Origin: Verrucomicrobiota bacterium
GTDB taxonomy: Bacteria; Verrucomicrobiota; Verrucomicrobiia; Opitutales; Opitutaceae
DNA: 47,115 nucleotides
Assembly: GCA_023399155.1 (NCBI GenBank)
Contig: JAEWQP010000040.1
Span: 1 to 47,115, forward strand
Reading direction: 5' to 3'
Part shown: in pieces, positions 8,300-16,011 of the stretch
How the letters are laid out: every line of letters begins with the position of its first letter
Numbering within the stretch: the stretch's first letter is position 1
The notes under the pieces: generated by a model
What the model was told of the DNA's origin: nothing
Seen by the model: only the letters and a program-made list of their open reading frames with translations
The model's database searches: none
Program-made: the position numbers and the translations under genes

Positions 8300-8869
8300 C
8301 TACACGACGCCTGCTGGCTTCGACTGACCTTTGAATTGATTCGGGGCATCCGCAGGTGTTCCTTTGACTTCCTCAATGATCAATTGGCATACGAACATTC
8401 CCGGATATAGAAGGAAGTCCATTGGCCCAAAGTTGATCATTTCCAGCGTAATAGTGCCCTCGAACCCCGCATGAATCGTGGGTGCAGTGAAATGGACAAG
8501 AATTCCACATCGCGCCAGCGAGCTTTTCCCTTCAACCCGGGCGCTGTAACAGACGCCGTTTGAATTGAGCGGAAACGCCACTCTTTCTTGAGTGCGCGCT
8601 AGCACAAATGTCCGTGGCTTTAGGACGTATGGTTGCTCTTCCGTCGAGTTGATCGGCCGGGAATTCGATGCGAGGAAAGGTGCGATTCCCCCTTTCCGAA
8701 GATCTATCGCCGCCGGTCCTCCCTTTGGAACGAAGATCTCGCTAGATAGACGGAGGTCTACTGCGCTCGTATTAAATGGCGACTGTGCGGGATCATTGCC
8801 CGCAAGCGGCTCAATTAAGAATCTCTTTTCTCTAATCGCCGCACAAATCTCGAGATTACTCAGGATCAT
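8300..8869 (-). CDS. dcd: dCTP deaminase family protein
   Basis: 189 residues, the usual length. The trimeric dUTPase/dCTP deaminase fold signature is clear: EGKSSLAR (Lys115, Ser116, Ser117, Arg120), then HFTAPTIHAGFEGTITLEM with the catalytic Glu143, then LYPGMFVCQL. The lysine before SSLAR also occurs in mycobacterial dCTP deaminase as I recall it, so activity is expected. The reaction converts dCTP to dUTP (or dUMP in bifunctional forms) for thymidylate synthesis. It is preceded by a 94-residue gene 14 bp upstream in the same transcript. In this setting it may instead deplete dCTP during phage infection, a known role for defence-associated dCTP deaminases; that is inference. Whether the host has another dcd cannot be seen. 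Confidence 0.88.
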   Translation of the reverse strand: MILSNLEICAAIREKRFLIEPLAGNDPAQSPFNTSAVDLRLSSEIFVPKGGPAAIDLRKGGIAPFLASNSRPINSTEEQPYVLKPRTFVLARTQERVAFPLNSNGVCYSARVEGKSSLARCGILVHFTAPTIHAGFEGTITLEMINFGPMDFLLYPGMFVCQLIIEEVKGTPADAPNQFKGQSKPAGVV

Positions 8870-8883
8870 GCGACTGAATCGAC

Positions 8884-9168
8884 TCAGCCCGCTGGTTCGA
8901 CGTGGAGACTACTCTTCGGGAGCGTCACCCATCTCGATCCAGTTTCTAAAACCTCTGACGGCAGTAAAATAAGCCCATCCTCCCCAGATCTTTCCACAAG
9001 ATTCGCCTTCAGATATCCGGTAAATGGTGTCCCGTTCGGCCTAACGAGGGATTTGTCAGCGAAAAGAGAGATTTTTTCTCCACTTGAGGCATTTAGCTGA
9101 ACTGCCCATTCGTTGCTGAACATTCCGTCCTGATAGCTGCAATCGACGAGAATTGTTTCGGCGTTCAT
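8884..9168 (-). CDS. Small hypothetical protein upstream of dCTP deaminase
   Basis: 94 residues, ATG start, family not recognised. It is acidic to neutral with beta-strand patterning (WAVQLNASSGEKISLFADKS), and no membrane segment or signal peptide. It ends 14 bp before the dCTP deaminase start, so the two form a likely two-gene operon. It is divergent from the MraZ-like gene. It could be a regulator, sensor or inhibitor of the deaminase, but nothing in the sequence proves this. Confidence 0.6.
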   Translation of the reverse strand: MNAETILVDCSYQDGMFSNEWAVQLNASSGEKISLFADKSLVRPNGTPFTGYLKANLVERSGEDGLILLPSEVLETGSRWVTLPKSSLHVEPAG

Positions 9169-9279
9169 GACGTGGGATCGAGGGGTTGCAGGCGGTTTAG
9201 AGCCTTAGGGAGGGTGAGGAAGAGTTTACCTAGACGATCTCTAGATGCAATGGGAAAATACTGTTGAGCACCTGTATTC

Positions 9280-9843
9280 TTGGTCGTAGGATCTCTGATC
9301 GATAATGCCGGGAGCCTCTTCGTGCCGACCGAACCACAGTCCTTCGCAGTTTGCTCCGCAAAGGTGGATTCGCAACATCGCGTTCTTTTTCCGGCGTCTA
9401 TTCGCAAAACAACACGATTTCTTTCTATAAGTGCCTCAGTGATCGGATATTTACGATTGGGTAGGCATGGACAACTTATTGCGTTCGCCGACGAATCAAT
9501 TGCCCCCCTACTGCAAAGTGTGGGACAAGCGGTAGTCAATTCTGCTCCATCGATCGATGAGGTTAACGAGCAGGGTTTTGAAGCAGTTCGTTCTCTTTCG
9601 CTGCTTTGTCCCGTTACGTTCAATTTTGAACAGGCGACCGGAAGCTTTAGGATGACTTTACCTAAGATGCTTCGGGACCTTCAGGTCTGCCCGTCCGCGG
9701 ACAGTTCGGTCGTACTGTTTGCATCGCCTACCTTTATCGAACTTTGGGGAAGTACGGCATATCTCCACTACTTTCAATCGGGCGCAGGGCTGCGTCTGGA
9801 ATCCGCAAAAGAAGCATTGAAAGAGCGTTGGGGACTAGAGTGA
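9280..9843 (+). CDS. MraZ/SpoVT-AbrB-like protein
   Basis: About 187 residues from TTG at 9280, the first possible start after an in-frame stop at 9265; GTG near 9325 is an alternative. Two copies of an AbrB-type swapped-hairpin pattern are visible: AKVDSQHRVLFPASIRK near residue 28, and GSFRMTLPKMLRDLQV near residue 122 followed by VVLFASPTFIELW. This tandem arrangement is that of MraZ, a DNA-binding protein, but the gene is not in a cell-division cluster. It is divergent from the 94-residue/dCTP deaminase pair, so it may regulate that promoter (inference). A minus-strand frame across the same bases was rejected as a shadow. Confidence 0.65.
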   Translation: MVVGSLIDNAGSLFVPTEPQSFAVCSAKVDSQHRVLFPASIRKTTRFLSISASVIGYLRLGRHGQLIAFADESIAPLLQSVGQAVVNSAPSIDEVNEQGFEAVRSLSLLCPVTFNFEQATGSFRMTLPKMLRDLQVCPSADSSVVLFASPTFIELWGSTAYLHYFQSGAGLRLESAKEALKERWGLE

Positions 9844-9988
9844 TTCGGATTCGCACAATACTGAACAAAATTTCAGTATGCGCAATAACTGATCCTACAT
9901 TTCGTAGCGAAACGTCGTTTGCCGTTTCGTCGGTTTAGAGCAGCGCCACCCGAAGAGGCGTCTGCTATCGTGAGTCCCTGGTGCGGAC

Positions 9989-10210
9989 CTATGGGTTTCG
10001 CTCTTTCGCCCGAATTCGTCTGAAGACCGAGTGGGATTCCGACCAATCGACGACCTGCAAAGCAAGGGCTGTTCGGTCGGAAACTTCTTCGCATAGGAGT
10101 GCAACGAAGAGCCGCAGGTTTTCTGCGGACCATGGGCAGTTTAGGAGCAAGCTCTGCTCGCGCATCGCGGTCTCGATCTTGGGTGTGAGGCCAAACTCCA
10201 GACGCTTCAC
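9989..10210 (-). CDS. Small hypothetical protein, coupled to the upstream gene
   Basis: 73 residues with a GTG start at 10210 that overlaps the stop of the upstream gene (GTGA), a sign of translational coupling. Mostly helical, with a segment LRLFVALLCEEVSDRTALALQVVDW that looks like a compact amphipathic helical fold. Family not recognised. The overlap and the natural composition support it over an Arg-rich frame in the same place. Confidence 0.5.
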   Translation of the reverse strand: MKRLEFGLTPKIETAMREQSLLLNCPWSAENLRLFVALLCEEVSDRTALALQVVDWSESHSVFRRIRAKERNP

Positions 10211-10689
10211 GTCGAGGCCGCGTAGCCAAAGAGTCGGATTCGATGTCTGACACTTATCTCGGAGCGGTACTGACCGCTGAGGTCCCCCCTTTCGACACGC
10301 TTGAGCAGCTCGCTTGCTGCAGGCGTGAGTACGCGTTCAGCTTCGGGTGCCCCGATACTGTGGGCGTAAGCCAAGACGTCTCTCCACTCTGCGCCTTCCG
10401 CAAGCCGAAGATCCACGCCGAAGAGACGATCACGCACATGGATCACTAACGCTGGACACTCGGTCTGAATTGCGGACGCGACACGGTTCAGGGTTCGACT
10501 GGAGGGTTCATCGCCACAATTGCTGCCAACCAGCTGTTCCTTCAGCTGCTGAGAAAACGGTTCGTAGAGACTTCCGCGATGGAACGGGATGATTGGCTCC
10601 GAACGAATTCTGGCATTGATGAAATCCCGGAACAGATCCAGTCGGGCCGGGAGATCGAGAGTATCTGAATTTGATGCGTTGGCCTTCAT
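10207..10689 (-). CDS. Hypothetical protein, first gene of a coupled pair
   Basis: 160 residues. The ATG at 10689 was chosen because a GGAG ribosome site lies about 10 bases upstream; the frame extends further 5' but that part is Arg/Ala-rich and reads like non-coding sequence. The protein is mixed helical with FRDFINARIRSEPIIPFHRGSLYEPF near the start and VIHVRDRLFGVDLRLAEGAEW in the middle. No family is recognised. Its stop overlaps the start of the 73-residue gene, a layout common to toxin-antitoxin or two-subunit systems. Confidence 0.55.
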   Translation of the reverse strand: MKANASNSDTLDLPARLDLFRDFINARIRSEPIIPFHRGSLYEPFSQQLKEQLVGSNCGDEPSSRTLNRVASAIQTECPALVIHVRDRLFGVDLRLAEGAEWRDVLAYAHSIGAPEAERVLTPAASELLKRVERGDLSGQYRSEISVRHRIRLFGYAAST

Positions 10690-10958
10690 GATCCGACTCC
10701 GTCGACCGTTCCGCACGCGAAGGCAAATCGCGGTCCCGAGAAGGCTCCGAAACCTTCGACGCAATCTAGCTGGAGCCGCTTGGGTACAAGCACCACCAGT
10801 GATGGCTGTTTGCGCAGCAGCGCTCTTTGTCGAGCCGATCGATTCCGCCAATGGAACCCACCAAACCAAGATAGCGCTTTACGGAACGGCTCTGAGAGCC
10901 CCAGCTCTTCAGGAGCCCCCTTCGTCATCCCATTGAGTATTCTGAAGCCTGCGAGACG
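10690..10958. other. Divergent intergenic region
   Basis: 269 bp between the minus-strand pair and the plus-strand Mrr-like gene. No supportable gene. It must contain both promoters, but no convincing boxes were recognised. Confidence 0.35.
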
Positions 10959-11765
10959 ATGACCAAGCGTAAAGAACACCCTGCCGAATTGCTGCTGACG
11001 ATGCCGTGGTGGGTGAGTGCCGGAATCGGCCTAATCTCAATCGTATTCTTACAAAGGATACAGCCTGCGGTCGCAGCACAGAACCAGGTGACTGCTGGAT
11101 TTGCTCGAATGGGTGACGCCCTTGCCCCGATCGCATTTCTAGTTTTTGGGGCATTGTCTGTCGGTTCTGCGCTATTCGCGCGCAAGCGGCGCACGCTCCT
11201 CGACGAGCAGACCGGCCTCGAGTCGCTGCGTGCCGTCTCCTGGAAGGATTTCGAATTCCTCGTCGCTGAGGCATTCCGCCGCCAAGGCTTCTCTGCAGAG
11301 TATGGGCTCGGATCGGGCGCAGACGGCGGTGTCGACATCACCTTGCACAAGGACGGCCGGATCACGCTTGTGCAGTGCAAGCAGTGGAAGACGTTCAAGG
11401 TTGGTGCGCCGATTATTCGAGAGTTGCTCGGCGCCATTACAGCGAGCCGTGCCGACGCTGGTGTCGTTATCACAACCGGCGAATTCACTCGGGACGCGCG
11501 GGAGTTCGGTTCGGCAAACAACATCACGCTCGTGGATGGTCCTGCACTATTGTCGCTCGTCCGAGAGGTTCAGAGCGTCCAAGCACCAGCCACGACCGTC
11601 GCACCGGCGCCAATCGATTCGCCACCAACACCTCCGATCTGTCCGACGTGCAATGTTCCGATGGTGCGACGCACGGCTCGACGAGGGAACAAAATCGGCT
11701 CCGATTTTTGGGAATGTTCAAACTATCCCCGCTGCAAACAGACTCGCTCCATCAAGGAGCATTGA
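10959..11765 (+). CDS. Membrane-anchored Mrr-family nuclease with zinc ribbon
   Basis: 268 residues. Two hydrophobic segments (about 16-34 and 54-73) precede an Mrr-type PD-(D/E)xK domain (about 87-205): Glu99 in WKDFEFLVAEAFRRQGF, Asp126 in DGGVDI, and the QCK motif (Gln139, Lys141). A Pro/Ala-rich linker leads to a topoisomerase-type zinc ribbon with Cys228, Cys231, Cys253 and Cys259. The domain predicts Mg-dependent DNA cleavage. The Mrr model is a nuclease for modified or foreign DNA, and membrane anchoring would place it where DNA enters the cell. It is the last gene of the accessory region, transcribed alone. Homologues also exist outside defence loci, so the role is uncertain. Confidence 0.85.
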   Translation: MTKRKEHPAELLLTMPWWVSAGIGLISIVFLQRIQPAVAAQNQVTAGFARMGDALAPIAFLVFGALSVGSALFARKRRTLLDEQTGLESLRAVSWKDFEFLVAEAFRRQGFSAEYGLGSGADGGVDITLHKDGRITLVQCKQWKTFKVGAPIIRELLGAITASRADAGVVITTGEFTRDAREFGSANNITLVDGPALLSLVREVQSVQAPATTVAPAPIDSPPTPPICPTCNVPMVRRTARRGNKIGSDFWECSNYPRCKQTRSIKEH

Positions 11766-11792
11766 TGATCGCTAACGTTTCAGTTCTGGAGC

Positions 11793-11922
11793 ACTTACGT
11801 TTTAATTATCCAGATTCCTGATCATTCAATTATTCAACCGAGCGGCCCTTCAGAGGGAGGCCACTTACGTTTTGAATTATACGAAGCCACGTCCTGTCGT
11901 TGGATAACTCAAAACGTTAACT
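11793..11922. repeat. Three-copy repeat cluster at the island edge
   Basis: Two direct copies (11793-11812 and 11863-11882) share ACTTACGTTTT followed by AATTAT, and copy 1 continues to TATCCA. A third copy is inverted (11901-11922); its reverse complement reads GTTAACGTTTTGAGTTATCC. Copies 2 and 3 can form an 18-bp imperfect hairpin with a loop of about 20 bases. This sits exactly where composition shifts from accessory to core. It could be a transposon end, a recombination site or a regulatory repeat. Confidence 0.55.
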
Positions 11923-12022
11923 CGGAACGGCAGCTTCAGGCGCTGTTCCTAGCGACCGCTGACGACGGTCAGCTCACTTCGGCGGCCGCACGGTACCAGC
12001 GTGCGGCCCGCAGTGCGGGTGT

Positions 12023-12226
12023 TCAGGAGGCCGCGTTGGCCTCAAGATCGTCGAGTTCGGGCACCAGCCTCCAGGCAACGGCGTTGCGCGTCGCCTTCGC
12101 CGGGAACCCCTGCGGTCCCGTCCAGATCACAAGCGAGGACGAGCCGTCGGCAAAACGCACCTCCACGGCTGACTGTGTGGGCGGGGGTGTGCTGATCGCA
12201 GTCCAGAAGCGCGAGAGGGTGTTCAT
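12023..12226 (-). CDS. Small hypothetical protein
   Basis: 67 residues from the ATG at 12226, with a GAAGG about 12 bases upstream. It reads as a compact beta-rich domain (VEVRFADGSSSLVIWTGPQGFPAKATRNAVAWRLVPELDD). The composition is core-like, so it is probably the first gene of the core side. No family is recognised. The frame extends further upstream but lacks support there. Confidence 0.5.
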   Translation of the reverse strand: MNTLSRFWTAISTPPPTQSAVEVRFADGSSSLVIWTGPQGFPAKATRNAVAWRLVPELDDLEANAAS

Positions 12227-12428
12227 GATGTGTGCCTTCGAGCGAGTGTTGTATGGAGCTGCCGTGTCGATCGCCGGGCGTAACAAGCAGGCAACATGCC
12301 GGTGTCAGCCGCGTGTCCCGCCCGAAGTTGATGTTTTTCCTCCCCCTAACATCGGCGCGGCGTGAGCCGGGAAAAGCCCTTCGCACACGGATTCGTGCGT
12401 GCGACATCGCGCCTCAGCCGGTCTGCGT

Positions 12429-13037
12429 TCAGACCGCCGTCGCGTCGATCCGAGCCAGATTCGCGAGGAAAAGATCGAGCAACGCCGGCTCGAACTTCAC
12501 GCCGCGCAACCGTCGCAGCTCGTCGAGGACCGCATCCTCCGACCACGCGGGCTTGTAGGCGCGACGCGAGAGCAGCGCATCGTAGACATCGGCGATCGCG
12601 ACGACACGGGCCTCGATCGGAATCGCCGTCCCGCGCAGGTTGTGCGGATAGCCGCTGCCATCCCAGTTCTCATGGTGCGAGAGCGCGATGCGCGCAGCGC
12701 ACTGGATGACCGGCCAGCGACTCCCCTCGAGAATGCGGTGCCCGATCGTCGTGTGCGACACCACGATCTGCCGCTCCTCGGGCGTGAGCCGGCCGGGCTT
12801 TTCCAGGATCTCCCGCGGCAGTCCCAGCTTGCCGACGTCGTGGAGCGGCGTGGCGTAGTGGATTTCCAACACCCGGTGGTCCTCGAGACCGGCCAACCGC
12901 GCGAGTTCGCAGGCACAATGGGTGACGTGGTCGAGATGCCCCACGATGGACGGGTCGTGCGCCTCGCAGGCGAAACGCATGCGCAAGGCGATCTCGTAAC
13001 CGGGATCCAGCCCGGTGATGTCAGTGGTCGCACTCAT
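12429..13037 (-). CDS. HD-GYP domain protein, probable c-di-GMP phosphodiesterase
   Basis: 202 residues, almost entirely one HD-GYP domain. The metal motifs are HDVGK (His66, Asp67) and HHENWDGSGYP (His121, His122, GYP at 129-131), followed by the expected IPIEARVVAIADVYDAL. HD-GYP enzymes hydrolyse c-di-GMP. The ATG overlaps the stop of the upstream response-regulator cyclase by four bases (ATGA), so the two opposing activities are made from one message and should act as a local c-di-GMP switch. They follow the pilus/secretion operon, which c-di-GMP often controls. No receiver domain of its own is seen. Confidence 0.88.
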   Translation of the reverse strand: MSATTDITGLDPGYEIALRMRFACEAHDPSIVGHLDHVTHCACELARLAGLEDHRVLEIHYATPLHDVGKLGLPREILEKPGRLTPEERQIVVSHTTIGHRILEGSRWPVIQCAARIALSHHENWDGSGYPHNLRGTAIPIEARVVAIADVYDALLSRRAYKPAWSEDAVLDELRRLRGVKFEPALLDLFLANLARIDATAV

Positions 13038-13957
13038 GCGGTCACCCGGTCGTCGCGCGGCGCCAGGCCTCGCTCGCGCCGGCGTCGCTGCTTGGTCTCG
13101 TAGAGGGCGGCGTCGGCCTCGCCCAGGAGTTCATCGATGGTTTTCGTGCCCGTTCCTTCGAAGTAGGTGACGCCGTAGCTTGTCTCAAGCGAGTAGCCCG
13201 ACGTGTCGCGGGAGTTGCGCACGCTCAGCACGACCTCCAGCGCCTGGAGTGTATCCTCGACCTGACCGGGCCGCGCCTCCACGCCCATGGCGAGAAACTC
13301 GTCACCGCCCAACCGCACAAGCAGTGCGTCCTTGCGAAACACCTCGCGCAGATTGACGGCAAACTCAGTCAACGCCTCGTCGCCCTTGGCGTGCCCCAGC
13401 TCGTCGTTGATCTGCTTGAAGCGATCGAGGTCGAAATAGCAGATGTACCCGCGCGCGGTGCCCTTGCTCGTGCGCTGGAGCACGTCTCCGCTGAGCGAAT
13501 TGAAGCCGCGCCGGTTGTAGAGGCCGGTGAGTTCGTCGATGACCGCGAGCTGCCGGATCGTGCGCTGCATGCGATGGCGCTCGATCGAGTAGAGGATGGA
13601 GCGTTGCAGGGTGCTTTCGTTGAACGCACCCTTGACGAGGAAGTCCTGCGCGCCGAGCTGCACGGCCCGCACGCCCATCTCGTCGTTCTCGGTCGCGGTG
13701 AGGACGATGACTGCGACTTCCGGCGCGGTTTCCACCACGCGCGTCAGCGTGTCCAGCCCCTGGCTGTCGGGCAGGTTCAGGTCCAGCAGGACCATGTCAT
13801 AGTCATCGTTCCGCAGGACCGACAGCGAATCCGCGAGCGTGGCCCGATGGGTCACGGCATAGCGGCCGCTGCTCCGGCGGGTCAGGATGCGCTCCGTGAC
13901 CTTGGCCGTGACCAACTCGTCCTCAACGAGGAGAACTCTGAAGGTCTGGATGATCAT
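13034..13957 (-). CDS. Response regulator with GGDEF diguanylate cyclase output
   Basis: 307 residues. Residues 1-120 form a receiver with acidic pocket VEDE (10-13), phospho-acceptor Asp59 (LLDLNLP) and Lys109. Residues about 135-300 form a GGDEF domain with DELTGLYNRRGF, FDLDRFKQIND and an intact GGDEF active site (217-221). It should make c-di-GMP when phosphorylated; no inhibitory RxxD site was seen. The cognate kinase is not adjacent. It begins 52 bp after the secretin stop and overlaps the HD-GYP gene, so it may be co-transcribed with the secretion operon. Confidence 0.92.
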   Translation of the reverse strand: MIIQTFRVLLVEDELVTAKVTERILTRRSSGRYAVTHRATLADSLSVLRNDDYDMVLLDLNLPDSQGLDTLTRVVETAPEVAVIVLTATENDEMGVRAVQLGAQDFLVKGAFNESTLQRSILYSIERHRMQRTIRQLAVIDELTGLYNRRGFNSLSGDVLQRTSKGTARGYICYFDLDRFKQINDELGHAKGDEALTEFAVNLREVFRKDALLVRLGGDEFLAMGVEARPGQVEDTLQALEVVLSVRNSRDTSGYSLETSYGVTYFEGTGTKTIDELLGEADAALYETKQRRRRERGLAPRDDRVTA

Positions 13958-14009
13958 GGCGGCCGGGCGAGGTGACGGAAAACCCCCAAGGTTCGGGGCG
14001 TTGCCCTGC

Positions 14010-15482
14010 TTATTCGGCGTTTTTGTCCCTCGCCTGAGCCGGTTCCAACGGACGCTCGCGCCCGGCGTGCACGATCCGCGGTGTCACGAAGAACACCAGT
14101 TCCGTGTTCTCGCGGGTCTTGAGTTCGCCGCGGAAGGCTTTGCCGAGCAGCGGGATGTCCCCGAGCACGGGGATCTTGCGCACGGTCGTGGCGGTGCCCT
14201 CCTGCACGAGGCCGCCGAGCACCACGGTATCGCCGTCACGCACCCGCACGATCGAGGTGGACTGACGGATGTCGATGACGGGCGCCGTCGCCTGGCTGCC
14301 TGAATTGGTGATCAACCGCTCCACGCGCACCAGTCGGCTCACCGCCGGCGTGATATCGAGGGTGATGAGTCCATCCGCAGAAACCTCCGGCGTGATGGAA
14401 AGCACCGTCCCGATGGTGACGTTCTGCACCGAGACCGTGGTGGTGAGGACGGGCGGCGAACCCGGTGCGGCCACCACCTCGGTCGTGAAGATCGGAAAAT
14501 CCTGGCCCACACGCACGACGGCCGGCTGGTTGTGCAGCGTGCGTAGGCGCGGCTTCGATACGATTTTGAGGCTGCCCTGCTGGTCGAGCGCCTCGATCAC
14601 CGCGGTGATGTCGCGCTCGGAGATGTCCTGCGTGAGCGTCAGACCCGCGGGTAGCGGCTGGGCGCCGTAGGCGCTGTCGGTCACTACCAGACCCGTCGCG
14701 AACTCGGTACCGTAGTTGCGCGTCAGCGAGGAGGCCACCCGCACCCAGTCGATCCCGAGCTGGAAGGAATTGCTCAGGCCGACTTCATAGATCTGCACCT
14801 CGATGTCGACCTGGCTGACGATGCGACCCGCGATGGATTCGAGATACTCGGCCACGAGTTCGATCGTGCGGTGATTGCTGGAGACGAGCACCGTGCCGGC
14901 CAGGCTGTTGATGGTGACCGAGCCCGCCTCGCCCACCAGGGACCTGAGCTGCGTCGCGAGGTCGGTCCAGAAGTCGATCGTGGACGTGGCGGAAACCGAC
15001 ATCGACGAACCCTGGATCGCGCCGCCTCCGCCGCCTTCCCCCGACAGGCCCGATGAAATCGCCACGCCGCTGGCGCCCTGTCCCACCCGGGTCGCGTTGA
15101 TGTAGTCGATATGGAAGAGCCGCGTCTCGCGATTGCGCACGCGGATGAGTTCGCCGCTCTTCACGAAGTAATACCCGTTGGCCTCGAGCAACGCACGCAT
15201 CGCGAGATCAAGCGGCAGGTCGTGGAAATCGACCGTGACCTCGCCCTCGACGTCGAGGTCGGGCACGATATTGAGCCGGTTCGCGCGCGCGAACAGCGCG
15301 AGGGCCTGCTTGACCGGCAGGTTCTCGGCGCTGAACGTGAACCGCGCCTCGGCTGCGCGGCCGGAGAGCACGGAGGTGGCGTCCACCACCTGTTCCGGGG
15401 CGGCGCCTCGCACGGCGGCGCCGGTTGGGAGCACCAGGATCGCGGCGAGCGTCACTAGAAGCGGGAATCGATCAGCGTTCAT
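14010..15482 (-). CDS. Secretin (PilQ/GspD family)
   Basis: 490 residues from the ATG at 15482, which overlaps the upstream gene by 11 bp; a much longer frame exists but runs across that gene. The N-terminus has a signal-peptide-like hydrophobic stretch (RFPLLVTLAAILVLPTGAAV). A secretin/TonB short N-terminal domain follows at about 45-115 (ENLPVKQALALFARANRLNIVPD). The pore-forming domain fills the C-terminal half, with the family's VPVLGDIPLLGKAF signature (appearing as IPVLGDIPLLGKAF) and ending FFVTPRIV. It forms the outer-membrane channel for the pilus or secreted substrates. A Gly-rich loop (GEGGGGGA) lies near residue 145. PilQ versus GspD cannot be decided from sequence alone. Confidence 0.93.
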   Translation of the reverse strand: MNADRFPLLVTLAAILVLPTGAAVRGAAPEQVVDATSVLSGRAAEARFTFSAENLPVKQALALFARANRLNIVPDLDVEGEVTVDFHDLPLDLAMRALLEANGYYFVKSGELIRVRNRETRLFHIDYINATRVGQGASGVAISSGLSGEGGGGGAIQGSSMSVSATSTIDFWTDLATQLRSLVGEAGSVTINSLAGTVLVSSNHRTIELVAEYLESIAGRIVSQVDIEVQIYEVGLSNSFQLGIDWVRVASSLTRNYGTEFATGLVVTDSAYGAQPLPAGLTLTQDISERDITAVIEALDQQGSLKIVSKPRLRTLHNQPAVVRVGQDFPIFTTEVVAAPGSPPVLTTTVSVQNVTIGTVLSITPEVSADGLITLDITPAVSRLVRVERLITNSGSQATAPVIDIRQSTSIVRVRDGDTVVLGGLVQEGTATTVRKIPVLGDIPLLGKAFRGELKTRENTELVFFVTPRIVHAGRERPLEPAQARDKNAE

Positions 15483-16011
15483 CGTCGGCAGTCTCCAGAA
15501 TGGCCGCGTTCGCGGCCGGGGTGATGAGAGTGAACTCCTGGCCGAGCCGCAGGAAATCGCGGCCCTTCCAATGGGTGAGCCAGATGCCTTCGCGCTCGAA
15601 GGTCTCGAGCGTGATCCGCCCGATGCTCTCGCCCGCGTGCACGATGCGTCCATTGATGAACGCGAGCTGCTCGTCCTCCTGTCGCCAGATGGCGGACAGA
15701 TGAACGGTCTCGGTCTCATCCGGCAGGCGCTCGAGACCGTCGCCTGTATCCTCGGCGCGGGGACGCCGTGGCTCGAATGGATCGGGCAGGTTCTCGCTGA
15801 GCGAAAGGCTCCTGAGCGCCTCCACAAGGGTGGTCTCGCCCGGCACGACCGGAACGGCGTCATCGACCGGCCATTCGGCGGCGGCTTCAGCCGGTTGCGC
15901 GGAGCGGACAGCGCCGGATCGGCTGCGGTCGCGGACCGATTGCACCACAAAAAAGATGGCAGCGGTGGCCAGCAGCGCCACAACCCACGGCTTGTTGAGG
16001 AGCTTTCTCAT
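15472..16011 (-). CDS. PilP/GspC-like inner-membrane protein
   Basis: 179 residues from the ATG at 16011, which overlaps the upstream stop (ATGA). One N-terminal membrane helix (KPWVVALLATAAIFFVVQS) is followed by an Ala/Pro linker, a NLPDPFEPRRP motif and a small beta-rich domain with LSAIWRQEDEQLAFINGRIVHAGE. A membrane anchor followed by a small domain describing an internal inclusion is the GspC/PilP plan: it links the inner-membrane platform to the secretin, which is the next gene. Identification rests on architecture and position. Confidence 0.7.
   Translation of the reverse strand: MRKLLNKPWVVALLATAAIFFVVQSVRDRSRSGAVRSAQPAEAAAEWPVDDAVPVVPGETTLVEALRSLSLSENLPDPFEPRRPRAEDTGDGLERLPDETETVHLSAIWRQEDEQLAFINGRIVHAGESIGRITLETFEREGIWLTHWKGRDFLRLGQEFTLITPAANAAILETADDER

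Larger units (their letters stand above)
1..11922. other. Accessory region / probable defence-type genomic island
   Basis: Base composition is visibly more AT-rich than the rest of the window, especially 8300-9900, and genes point both ways with loose spacing. Recognisable families are antitoxin-like proteins, a metallophosphoesterase, a PLD-type nuclease-like protein, dCTP deaminase, an AbrB/MraZ-like regulator and an Mrr-type nuclease. The right edge is taken as the repeat cluster ending at 11922, since the next gene on the right (12023) already has core-like composition. The left edge is outside the window. No integrase or transposase is present, so calling it an island rests on content and composition. 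Confidence 0.6.

Noticed and set aside
9165..9623. 152-residue minus-strand frame upstream of the 94-residue gene
   Set aside because: It overlaps the plus-strand protein with tandem AbrB/MraZ-like motifs and has no features of its own.
9873..10253. 126-residue minus-strand frame overlapping the 73-residue gene
   Set aside because: Arg-rich shadow composition; the 73-residue frame is translationally coupled to the gene upstream and reads as a natural protein.
11863..11922. Integron attC site
   Set aside because: The hairpin and a GTTAACT end are suggestive, but the core-site consensus (GTTRRRY/RYYYAAC) is not met on either side and no integron integrase is present.
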